Positions 17,564 to 25,037 of a stretch of DNA of 64,000 nt are shown one piece after another. The notes beneath the pieces are model-generated. The model was not told where the DNA came from. It did no database searches and saw only the letters and a program-made list of their open reading frames with translations. The stretch spans positions 868,001-932,000 of the forward strand of contig NZ_CP036259.1 of NCBI RefSeq assembly GCF_007641255.1. The letters are read 5' to 3'. This stretch comes from Sporomusa termitida (GTDB lineage: Bacteria > Bacillota > Negativicutes > Sporomusales > Sporomusaceae). The position numbers were made by a program, and so were the translations under genes. Position 1 is the first letter of the stretch, and each line of letters begins with the position of its first letter.

Positions 17564-19009
17564 TCAGGGTAAGATCACAGTATCCGCATTGTTAGTCGCT
17601 GGGCTCATCATATCAAATATTTTTCCTGGATTCAAAATATGGTTGGGGTCAAACGCCTTTTTAATCGCCTGCATAAGTGCTAGCTCAACAGGGTCAATAA
17701 TCCCACGCAAAATTGCTTTACGCTTTAGGCCAATTCCGTGCTCTCCTGACAAACGCCCACCCAAATCATAAGTGGCTGAATACAGCTTTTCTCTAAATTT
17801 GTTCACTTCATTTGGCCACTCAAGGGCTGACACTTCCCCGGGAATGATTCTTATATGCATATTACCATCCCCGGCATGACCGGCAATACGAAACTGAAAC
17901 TGGAACGCTCTAGTCAATGTCTTAAGTTGGCTGACAAAGGCTTCAATCTGGTCTACTGGTACAACAATGTCTTCCGACACACCGACCGGATGATCGACCT
18001 CAATCGCTTTTCCCCAGGCCCTGCGAGCCGGCCAGATCTTTTCGCCCTCTATTTCAGCCACAGCGAGACAGCCACGGATATGACAAATTTCTTGCAGCTT
18101 TATCCACTTTTTCTGCACTTCCGCCTGAGTGTACGCTTCCAGTTGTATAATCAGGCAATCGCCGATAGCGTCGACAAATATTTTTTGCTGCTGATAGCGT
18201 TCTAAGTCTAATACCGTCTGCCGGTCAATCAATTCAATAGAGATGGGATCAATCACGGTATCTGCAAGTAGATCACCCACCAGTGAAATGGCTGCAGCTA
18301 AATTCGGAAATACCGCCAAAAAATTAGGCAACAACGGCGCCAGCTTTTGCAACTTTATCGTTACCTGAGTAATTATGCCTAATGTTCCCTCCGAACCGGC
18401 AATCAGCCTGACCAAACCATAACCGGTCGAGTTTTTCTTTAAACGCCCGCCTAAGGTAACAATCTCCCCTTGAGGGGTCACGACCTCTAATTCATAAACC
18501 TGATCGCCTGTAACGCCGTACTTTATTGCTTTGTTACCGCCTGCATTTGTGGCAATATTGCCGGCAATAACACACTCATCGCTGCTGCAAGGATCACCAG
18601 CATACAGCAACCCATGTTGGTGGGCCACCTGTTGAATGTCCATTGTCCGCACTGCCGGTTCTACTACCATATACCTTGCCGCAGGATCGATATGCACAAT
18701 CCGATTCATGCGCCGCAAGTCCAGGACAATACCGCCGTTTAACGGCACTGCCCCTCCCGCCAGACCGGTGCCGCCACCTCGCGGCGTCACCGGGATAAGC
18801 AGGTTGTTTGCTATTTTTAAAATTTCTGCCACGTCTTGCCTATTTCCCGGGAAAACTAAAACCTCCGGATAGCTTAGTCCCTCTTTGCGCGTACCGGCAT
18901 CATAGGCATACTGCTCTGGAATAGCCTGGCCCCAGATCACGTTTTCTGTGCCCACAATTGTTCCCAGTTGATTAACAATTGTTTTGGTTACCTTGGCATA
19001 TCTAGGCAT
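17564..19009 (-). CDS. FAD-linked oxidase, glycolate/lactate dehydrogenase GlcD type
   Basis: 481 aa. A VAO/PCMH flavoprotein that probably oxidises a 2-hydroxy acid (D-lactate or glycolate type). Residues ~40-220 form the FAD-binding domain, with TPRGGGTGLAGGAVPL and AGNIATNAGGNKAIKYG; ~225-460 form the FAD-oxidase C-terminal domain with AGHAGDGNMHI and the SGEHGIGLKRK motif. Start ATG 19009 overlaps the 3' end of the aminotransferase gene by 8 bp, with an AGGGGGATGG site inside that gene, so the two are coupled. No GlcE/GlcF or EtfAB partner is adjacent. The substrate is unproven. Confidence 0.9.
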   Translation of the reverse strand: MPRYAKVTKTIVNQLGTIVGTENVIWGQAIPEQYAYDAGTRKEGLSYPEVLVFPGNRQDVAEILKIANNLLIPVTPRGGGTGLAGGAVPLNGGIVLDLRRMNRIVHIDPAARYMVVEPAVRTMDIQQVAHQHGLLYAGDPCSSDECVIAGNIATNAGGNKAIKYGVTGDQVYELEVVTPQGEIVTLGGRLKKNSTGYGLVRLIAGSEGTLGIITQVTIKLQKLAPLLPNFLAVFPNLAAAISLVGDLLADTVIDPISIELIDRQTVLDLERYQQQKIFVDAIGDCLIIQLEAYTQAEVQKKWIKLQEICHIRGCLAVAEIEGEKIWPARRAWGKAIEVDHPVGVSEDIVVPVDQIEAFVSQLKTLTRAFQFQFRIAGHAGDGNMHIRIIPGEVSALEWPNEVNKFREKLYSATYDLGGRLSGEHGIGLKRKAILRGIIDPVELALMQAIKKAFDPNHILNPGKIFDMMSPATNNADTVILP

Positions 19010-20213
19010 AGACCATCCCCCTATCGTTGGTTTCCATTAACTTAATATTTTGTAGCCGTTGCAATGCCGTCTGCAAAGTCTCCGTTTTTTTGCAAAAAGC
19101 AAACCGCAGAAAAATCTGTCCATTGCTTGGCGGGGTGTGGTAAAACCCGGATAAGGGAATGGCTGCCACCCCTACTGTTTCGATAAGCCGTTTAGCAAAA
19201 GCCACATCATCAGTCCAACCAATGCTGCTAAAATCAGCCAGCAAAAAGTAGCCTCCTTGGGGTATACTGCAAGGAATATTCAGCTTTTCCAAACCCTCAA
19301 GCAATAAGTCCCGCCTGGCCTGATAATCTCTTTTAAGTTCCTGATAATACGTTTCGGGGAAATGAACGGCCTCAACCGCCGCCTGTTGTAGTGGCGCTGC
19401 GGCACTGATTGTTAAATAGTTGTGAGCAATCCGTATCCCTTTTGTAAGGTAATCAGGCGCAGCTATATACCCGAGCCGCCAGCCGGTCACACTGTATGTT
19501 TTAGAAAACCCATTGATAACTATCGTACGCTCCCGCATACCAGATATGTTCCAAAGCCTTGGCAGTGTAAGCCCATCAAAAAGAATCTCATCATAAATTT
19601 CATCAGTAATGGCCAGTAACCCGTATTTTTGGCAAAAATCGGCGACAATAGTCAGTTCGTCCTGGTCAAAAACCCTGCCGGTAGGATTATGGGGTGAATT
19701 AATAATAATGGCTTTGGTTCTAGGAGACCATGCTGCCGCCAACAACTGGCGCTCAATGCGGAAATTGGGTAGACTTAGCTCGACATAGACTGGCTTGCCG
19801 CCACTTAACACAACATCAGGCCCATAAATAGTAAAGGCTGGCTCAAGAATAATTACTTCATCACCAGGGTTAGTAACAGCAAGCAGTGTTGCCGCCATTC
19901 CTTCGGTAGCACCACAACAAACGGTAATCTCCGTTTCCGGATCAAAATCCCCCCCAACTTGCTGCAGCCTGCCGGCAATCCCTGCCCGCAATCTTTCTAC
20001 GCCTTGAGACGGAGCATATTGATTGAAATCCGCCAGGATAGCCGCGTTTGCTGCCGCTTTAAGTTTAGGCGGGGCCGCAAAATCCGGCGTACCGCCACCC
20101 AAATTGATTGCGCCGCACCGGTCGGCCAGGGTCGCAATTTCTCTAAACACTGGCAGGTGCAACTGGTGTACCCGATCGGCCAGGCTTACTATAAGGCGAC
20201 GATTATCTACCAT
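19002..20213 (-). CDS. pyridoxal-phosphate aminotransferase, class I/II
   Basis: 403 aa from ATG 20213 (MVDNRRLIVSLADRV), behind an AGGGGAAC site; the extra upstream codons lack similarity. A fold-type I aminotransferase of the aspartate aminotransferase/MalY/methionine aminotransferase group. The substrate-binding start (NLGGGTPDF), INSPHNPTGRVF and the PLP-lysine segment NGFSKTYSVTGWRLGY are present, with the arginine FLRFAF near the end. Operonic with the FAD oxidase. Together they could turn an amino acid into a 2-oxo acid and interconvert it with a 2-hydroxy acid; this pathway is inference. Confidence 0.9.
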   Translation of the reverse strand: MVDNRRLIVSLADRVHQLHLPVFREIATLADRCGAINLGGGTPDFAAPPKLKAAANAAILADFNQYAPSQGVERLRAGIAGRLQQVGGDFDPETEITVCCGATEGMAATLLAVTNPGDEVIILEPAFTIYGPDVVLSGGKPVYVELSLPNFRIERQLLAAAWSPRTKAIIINSPHNPTGRVFDQDELTIVADFCQKYGLLAITDEIYDEILFDGLTLPRLWNISGMRERTIVINGFSKTYSVTGWRLGYIAAPDYLTKGIRIAHNYLTISAAAPLQQAAVEAVHFPETYYQELKRDYQARRDLLLEGLEKLNIPCSIPQGGYFLLADFSSIGWTDDVAFAKRLIETVGVAAIPLSGFYHTPPSNGQIFLRFAFCKKTETLQTALQRLQNIKLMETNDRGMVYA

Positions 20214-20342
20214 TTCAGTTCCCCTGTAGAATAAGGCTATAGTTATCTGGTGGATATACATTGCCGGCCATATCTTTGTCAGGTGCAGGATCAGCCCATT
20301 GTGGTAACAACACATTTTTCAAACCAATCACTCCTACTTTTT

Positions 20343-20386
20343 GCAAAATAAAAAGGCTGTATCCCCCCTATTAGGGGACACAGCCT
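20343..20386 (-). terminator. intrinsic terminator or attenuator upstream of the aminotransferase operon
   Basis: Minus-strand hairpin (20354-20386, AGGCTGT..CCCC paired with GGGG..ACAGCCT) followed by TTTTTATTTT. It lies 112 bp after the DUF1062 gene stop and 130 bp before the aminotransferase start. It may simply end the former or act as a conditional attenuator of the latter. No riboswitch class was recognised upstream of it. Confidence 0.8.
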
Positions 20387-20497
20387 CTAGTTCACAGACT
20401 AGTCAGCAAAGGCAGTTGTTTATTTATTTTGGAATTATTTTACATTAAAATGAGATAATTGTCAATACAATTCTTAACCGCCCCCTCATTTGCTATT

Positions 20498-21082
20498 CTA
20501 ATATTTTTCCTTCGCAGGGTGGCCCGTATCACTTCCGCGCGTCAGCACAACTTCACTGTGTAATTTGCATTTTTTTAAATCAAGCCCTGGGCTACTCTTA
20601 ATTTGCCCGCAAGCTAACATTTGGGTAAAGGTTTTTTGTGACAAATATAACTTTTCGCGTAAAATCGTTGATATTTTTAATTGACATGAATATTTGCAAA
20701 TGATGTGCAGCTCTGTGGGCTTGCCAATACAAATTTCGTCTCCGGTTATTCTGTAACTCGGTAAGCCGGCTTCTGCTCCATTCCTACGCAAGAGTTCAAT
20801 ATCCATAGCGTATTGTTCGACAAGCTTGCTGTCGTTCGTGTAAAACTGTTCTAATAGCTCTGGACTTAAGCTTTGAGGCTTGATACGCGAATATACAGTT
20901 GCGTTCCAGGTTGTATCGCAATGCGAGCATTTATAGATTAGCCAAATATCCAAATACTTCCTTTGCGCATTGACTCGAAATAATCGGGAACAGATATACT
21001 CACTTTTTTTACCACATTTTTTGCAGTATCGAACTGCTAATGGTGGGGAGAGATATTGTACCTCCCATATGATCTTTTGCAT
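20498..21082 (-). CDS. DUF1062 domain-containing protein
   Basis: 194 aa. It matches the DUF1062 family: an N-terminal zinc-ribbon-like pair (YCKKCGKKSEYICSRLFRVN and YKCSHCDTTWNATVYSR), a central helical part, and a C-terminal segment with KLYLSQKTFTQMLACGQI, which looks like a helix-turn-helix or S4-like region. The start has a GGAAGGA site. Function unknown; the cysteine pairs suggest metal binding. It is monocistronic, transcribed toward the aminotransferase operon with a terminator between. Confidence 0.82.
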   Translation of the reverse strand: MQKIIWEVQYLSPPLAVRYCKKCGKKSEYICSRLFRVNAQRKYLDIWLIYKCSHCDTTWNATVYSRIKPQSLSPELLEQFYTNDSKLVEQYAMDIELLRRNGAEAGLPSYRITGDEICIGKPTELHIICKYSCQLKISTILREKLYLSQKTFTQMLACGQIKSSPGLDLKKCKLHSEVVLTRGSDTGHPAKEKY

Positions 21083-21282
21083 GAACGTAATTCCTTCCTA
21101 TGGGTGTCATTAATGAACAGGAAGGTATAAAATGGTGGCGTATAATTGTATAGTATTTTCAAAATGATTCCTCCTAAGTATTTTAAAGAAACTCATACAT
21201 ACAAAACATACAAGATTCTCACTTAATTGTAGCATTTAATGAGAAAAAGCCTACCTTAAACACTATTGATAAAAGAAAATGA

Positions 21283-21311
21283 GCCGTTACAGTCATGTAC
21301 ACTGTAACGGC
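21283..21311 (-). terminator. terminator of the CD3324-family gene
   Basis: Perfect 11-bp stem (GCCGTTACAGT, 7-nt loop, ACTGTAACGGC), followed on the minus strand by a T-rich stretch. Confidence 0.85.
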
Positions 21312-21316
21312 CATTC

Positions 21317-21595
21317 TTAAATGCCTTTTCTTTTTGCTTGCCTAATAATTCTTTGAATGCTTTTCAAAGATAGAAAGTATTTTTGCGACAGATATTCCAA
21401 ATTATATCCAGCTTGGTAATCTTTATAAATTTTCATATTCCTTAGTGCTAATTCTGTACGGATAGAAGTTCTGCTTCCCCATTCTTTTATGTTACTTGAT
21501 TTTCTTGGAATATAAATACATTCTCCGTCTACATATTCCTGTACCAATTCAAGTAATTCCGGGGGTAAAATATGCTTTGCTTTTTTATAGCTCAT
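21317..21595 (-). CDS. CD3324 family small protein with helix-turn-helix end
   Basis: 92 aa. The sequence MSYKKAKHILPPELLELVQEYVDGECIYIPRK is the typical start of the CD3324 family of Firmicutes. The C-terminal half (LALRNMKIYKDYQAGYNLEYLSQKYFLSLKSIQRIIRQAKRK) is a Mor-like helix-turn-helix in which YLSQKYFLSLKSIQRII forms the recognition unit. Probably a small DNA-binding regulator. GGAGA lies before the ATG. Confidence 0.85.
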   Translation of the reverse strand: MSYKKAKHILPPELLELVQEYVDGECIYIPRKSSNIKEWGSRTSIRTELALRNMKIYKDYQAGYNLEYLSQKYFLSLKSIQRIIRQAKRKGI

Positions 21596-21622
21596 CTTGC
21601 TCTCCTAAATAATTCATTAGGA

Positions 21623-21678
21623 ATAGCAAAGGCTTTTTTATTATAAAAATTTAGTTTAGTTGCAAAAGCCTTTGCTAT
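21623..21678. repeat. 15-bp inverted repeat upstream of the CD3324-family gene
   Basis: Perfect arms ATAGCAAAGGCTTTT (21623-21637) and its complement (21664-21678). It lies 28 bp upstream of the start codon at 21595, so it could be a leader hairpin or an operator. Confidence 0.55.
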
Positions 21679-21961
21679 GCAACAATAACGACTGGATCAA
21701 ACATAAGATCTTACCTCCTTAAATGTCATAATAAGCATAGCACTAGCGCCAATTACCGTCAAGCAGCTACGGTTCAAAAAGCAATGCGGGTGGACGGGGC
21801 ATTGCAGCTGGGCAATTTCGGACGCTCACCTTGCGGCGAAATAAATGGCAGCGTGACAATATGTGTAAAGAATCAATAGCCAGCATAATATACTGTACTC
21901 ATTTTTGGTAAGAAAAAAGGGCATTCGAATTATCGTGTTGAAAAATAACCATTATAAAGGC

Positions 21962-22066
21962 GGTCAAAAAATCCGCTGAATCTAAACTATATCGCCAAAT
22001 CTGCCCCTAAGTTTATATTGGCACATATAAATGAGTTCCGCGACGAAGACTGCGTGAAACTCATAA
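21962..22066 (+). pseudogene. fragment duplicating the start of the pentapeptide-repeat gene at 36216
   Basis: About 105 bp resemble 36218-36325 (shared GTCAAAAAATCCGCT, TCGCCAAATCTGCC and ACGAAGACTGCGTGA blocks), but with indels that break the frame and without the TTG start. The remaining ~360 bp of 21596-21961 hold only the inverted repeat above and no supported gene. Confidence 0.7.
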
Positions 22067-22130
22067 AAGGTGGCATAATTTAAGTGTCGAAGAATGCGCC
22101 AAGACGGGTTTGTTTGCAGGAGGTAATGCC

Positions 22131-22307
22131 ATGAGACAATTTGGTAATTATATAATTACGTTTCTAATATTCGGAGTTTTCATGTACTATATATTGCCCA
22201 GGTTCCGCAAAGACATGACGGCTCAGCAAAGGATGATCAAGACGATCTGGGGATCGCTGGTGTTTACTCTTGTTAAAGTGATACTTGATTTGCTCTCGTC
22301 TTTTTAG
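22131..22307 (+). CDS. small membrane protein of unknown function
   Basis: 58 aa. ATG 22131 is chosen because AGGAGG (22118-22123) lies 7 bases before it. One N-terminal hydrophobic helix (YIITFLIFGVFMYYILP), a basic linker (RFRKDMTAQQRMIK) and a second hydrophobic segment (GSLVFTLVKVILDLL) suggest a two-helix inner-membrane hairpin protein. No family recognised. It stands alone. Confidence 0.65.
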   Translation: MRQFGNYIITFLIFGVFMYYILPRFRKDMTAQQRMIKTIWGSLVFTLVKVILDLLSSF

Positions 22308-22581
22308 TGAAATGCACTCGGAAATTTTGCATTGAAACTATTTAAGATATGAGGTAGTCAAGGTGGGTCGTTTCTGAAGGGATATCAGATACCGAGAACC
22401 GCATCATTGATAACCTTGAAAGATAGGGAGGGTTCCTGCCCTACTGGTTGAATTCCTACAGGTTGAATCAGTGCATCGGGGCGATATTATGCCGAAACTT
22501 AACAGGGGATTACCTCGCTTCCATACTTGGGGACGGCCTATTGCTCGGGTACCATGCGATAGCTTGAAGGTTTAAATTATA
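22308..22581. other. intergenic region without recognised features
   Basis: About 270 bp of mixed composition without a supported coding frame, RNA motif or repeat. Confidence 0.5.
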
Positions 22582-22614
22582 AGCGCCATTTGTCAGTCAG
22601 AGACAAATGGCGCT
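22582..22614 (-). terminator. terminator of the cytochrome b operon
   Basis: Perfect 13-bp stem AGCGCCATTTGTC/GACAAATGGCGCT with a 7-nt loop. On the minus strand it is followed by TTATAATTT. It lies 85 bp past the stop at 22700. Confidence 0.85.
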
Positions 22615-22699
22615 CTTGGTACTTGCTAATACTCTTTTGACACCAGCATGGAAATGAAATATTGGCAAAAAGGAACTTCCCCCAGTGTCCTGCAAATTG

Positions 22700-23092
22700 T
22701 CAGTTCAACAGATAATTGACTGCACCGGGCGCAAGGAGGTGCAGCAGTATCAGGATAACGGACAGCAGGGCTGTACGTTTGTGGGAGGTAAAGCAGCCAG
22801 GTTTTCGGGTAAAATAAAACAGCGCTCCTAGAATAGCCGTGATGATGAGCGTGGCCGCCGCCAGGCTTCCGGTGTGAAGGCGGAAAGCGCCCAGGACAAG
22901 ATAGCCGTGAACCGGCGGGGCTACCATCAAAATAATACCAAGCGGCTTGTGGATACGCCGCAGCAGTTTCGTCCATTGAGTGAGCGTTTCTCTTTTGAGA
23001 ACCGGGACAGATTGATTGAGATTCCGCAGCCAATAGGGAGCTGTGACGGTTAAAAACAGGATGACACTCACCCAACCCAGCACCTGATACAT
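22700..23092 (-). CDS. small diheme cytochrome b-like membrane protein
   Basis: 130 aa with four hydrophobic helices: ~1-20, ~47-70, ~75-93 and ~108-128. Two symmetric H-x13-H motifs are visible: RIHKPLG...PPVHGYL in helix 2 and TSHKRTA...LLHLLAP in helix 4. This spacing is typical of bis-His diheme b-type cytochromes and ferric-reductase-like domains, so transmembrane electron transfer is likely. An AGGTGAT site precedes ATG 23092. It lies 17 bp after a cytochrome b5-like lipoprotein gene in one operon, so the two probably form an electron-transfer pair. Exact family not identified. Confidence 0.75.
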   Translation of the reverse strand: MYQVLGWVSVILFLTVTAPYWLRNLNQSVPVLKRETLTQWTKLLRRIHKPLGIILMVAPPVHGYLVLGAFRLHTGSLAAATLIITAILGALFYFTRKPGCFTSHKRTALLSVILILLHLLAPGAVNYLLN

Positions 23093-23109
23093 ATTATCAC
23101 CTCGTTATC

Positions 23110-23457
23110 TCATTTGGCTACAGACCCAACTACCGGAACTCCCGACAGTTTGCTTATTCCGTGAGGAGATTTGTTTTTAATTATATCAGTCAGATCCTGT
23201 CCGGCCTGGTAGCCGTTATGCTCGCCGTTTTTCCAAGCGGGCCGTTCGGTAACGTCGTAAATTACACCATCAACAGCAACGTAGGCAGGTTTGCCGTTTT
23301 TACCATTGTAGGCGGCTAGTTCATCAAGCGTAAGAATCAGTTTTGTCTCTGGCGGAGAATTGGCCGCATTGTTCGACTGCTCCTGCCGGGTACAGCCTGT
23401 AGCTACGATGAGAAGGGCAACGACAAGCGCCATAAAGAGGATAATCAGCTTTTTCAT
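23110..23457 (-). CDS. cytochrome b5-like heme-binding domain lipoprotein
   Basis: 115 aa from ATG 23457 (GAGGTG six bases upstream; a GTG at 23466 is possible but badly spaced). The lipobox LIVATGC lies near residue 22, so the protein is membrane-anchored outside the cytoplasm. The rest matches a cytochrome b5-like domain: TLDELAAYNGKNGKPAYVAVDGVIYDVT, then the two candidate heme-ligand histidines in NGEHNGYQAGQDLT and KSPHGISKL. First gene of an operon with the diheme cytochrome b at 22700. Confidence 0.88.
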   Translation of the reverse strand: MKKLIILFMALVVALLIVATGCTRQEQSNNAANSPPETKLILTLDELAAYNGKNGKPAYVAVDGVIYDVTERPAWKNGEHNGYQAGQDLTDIIKNKSPHGISKLSGVPVVGSVAK

Positions 23458-23734
23458 TTCGTTCACCTCATTTATTCACTGTTTTTTTGCAAACAGATGA
23501 TTTTATTTCCTTATTATAGCAATTTATTTTTTATAATACAATCCCTTTTAGCCGCCGCTTTGTGGGTTGTAGAGGTAGTTTGATTTATGGCACTGGAGCC
23601 GGCGGAGTATACGAATAACCCTAATGGAAAGAATGAGACAAGCTTTAAAATTTATAAGTCAAGTTTTAATATGACATATGGTTGTCTTATTACCTTGTGT
23701 ACAATAAAGAAAAAACATGAGGTGATAAAAAGCT

Positions 23735-24564
23735 ATGACTATGGACTTTATTAAAGTCAATCAAGGTAAATGTACCAGATGCGGCGTGTGCGTGACCGTT
23801 TGTCCAGGGGTTATTGGCATGGGGGACAATGGACCGCAGGCAATACGGGATCTTTGTGTGAGCTGTGGCCAATGTGTGGCTGCTTGTCCTGAGAGAGCTC
23901 TCGATAATACGCATGCACCTTTAGTCAATCAAGTTTCCCTTGGGAAAACGCGATTCTTGATCCAGATCTAACTGCCAGTTTTTTGCGGTCGCGCCGGTCT
24001 ATCCGCAATTATCAGCCTAAGGGTGTGCCCCGGGATAAGATACTGCAACTTCTGGATACTGCCCGGATGGCGCCGACTGCCTGTAACTCGCAAGGAGTCG
24101 CCTATCACATAGTAGATAAGCAGGATACTTTGCTGCAGATTTCGGCAGCCGTTATTGAATGGACAGAAAGTGAGCTGAAAAGTTCCCCCGCGATGGCCTC
24201 AGCAAAATATGCACCCCATCTGTCTATGATGGTGGAGCAATATCGTCAAAAGGGGGAAGACGTTGTTTTGCGCTCGGCCCCCTGTTTAGTTGTAGCTGTT
24301 ACAGATAAGCATTCTTTTGGCACCGGGAGGGATAATACTTATATATCATTTGCCTACTTGCAGCTGTTCACAACGTCACTGGGTTTGGGGACGTGTTGGG
24401 GCGGATTGTTTGAATACTGTGCCGCTGCCGGATATGAGCCTCTGCTTACATTGCTGAAGCTGCCGAAAAACATGCAAGTGACCAGCGGCATGATGGTTGG
24501 TTATCCGCAATATACCTATCAACGGTTGGTGGCTAGAAATCCATTGCAAGTCACTTGGCAATAG
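23735..24564 (+). pseudogene. ferredoxin-nitroreductase fusion protein, split by a frameshift
   Basis: The first part (23735-23971) has two 4Fe-4S motifs, CTRCGVCVTVC and CVSCGQCVAAC. The second (from about 23950, in the -1 frame) reads ENAILDPDLTASFLRSRRSIRNYQ and continues as a nitroreductase fold (TACNSQGVAYHIV, LGTCWGG, VTSGMMVGYP) to 24564. Together they form the usual ~275-aa ferredoxin-domain nitroreductase of anaerobes. One G missing near 23942 (GGG expected as GGGG) explains the split. No slippery heptamer in correct register is present, so either mutation or sequencing error. If translated separately, a 78-aa ferredoxin and a 193-aa FMN reductase would result. Confidence 0.87.
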
Positions 24565-24657
24565 TGTCTTTTTAAGATTCGTTATTTTGCTTAGTCCGGT
24601 GGTGTAACTATAAATTTGGAGGCAATACTATGTCTATATATACAAAGGAGATATGAC

Positions 24658-24945
24658 ATGATTATAAACAATCTGCTACTTAAGCTTAAAGACAGAAGCC
24701 CGGAAAATATTACAAAGTCCCGGGGTGTGCTGTTGAGCATGCAGGGAAAGATAGAAGAACTTGTTGATCTAAAAGTAGAAGTCAATGTACGTCCGGGAGC
24801 ATCAGCATATGACATTTTGCTAATTGCTAAATATGAGTCAATGGCGGATTTTGAGGCGTATTTAGTTCATCCAGTACATGTTGAAGTAGGCAAATACATT
24901 GCAAATGTGCTGGAAAGTAGTGCAGCCGTATGTTATGAATCCTAG
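24658..24945 (+). CDS. Dabb family (stress-responsive alpha/beta barrel) protein
   Basis: 95 aa from ATG 24658, behind AAAGGAG. It matches the Dabb domain: short ferredoxin-like subunits that dimerise (VRPGASAYDILLIAKYESMADFEAYLVHPVHVEVGKYI; the DLVL..F.s...L..Y..HP.H pattern). Function usually unknown. A nine-codon reading frame (MSIYTKEI, 24630-24656) with its own TTGGAGG site ends just before this start and contains this gene's Shine-Dalgarno; it may be a leader peptide. Confidence 0.87.
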   Translation: MIINNLLLKLKDRSPENITKSRGVLLSMQGKIEELVDLKVEVNVRPGASAYDILLIAKYESMADFEAYLVHPVHVEVGKYIANVLESSAAVCYES

Positions 24946-25020
24946 AAATATTTTGACCGGGGAGGAGGCAGGCTTCTTGTCCTGTTATAAAATATAGAAA
25001 AGCTATTTTAATATCTGCTT

Positions 25021-25037
25021 GGGACAAGTGACCTGTC
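25021..25037 (+). repeat. left part of a REP hairpin used as group II intron target
   Basis: GGGACAAGTGACCTGTC matches the right-end REP hairpin of the RAYT element (37701-37719) up to its last bases. The intron follows immediately, and CCC resumes at 26899. Confidence 0.7.

Noticed and set aside
22626-23075. A 149-aa minus-strand frame overlapping the cytochrome b gene
   Set aside because: The competing frame (22700-23092) has four hydrophobic helices, paired H-x13-H motifs and a good ribosome site; this one is low-complexity and has none.
23935-23960. Programmed frameshifting in the ferredoxin-nitroreductase gene
   Set aside because: No slippery heptamer lies in the right register (CTT-GGG-AAA-ACG), so a lost base is more likely.
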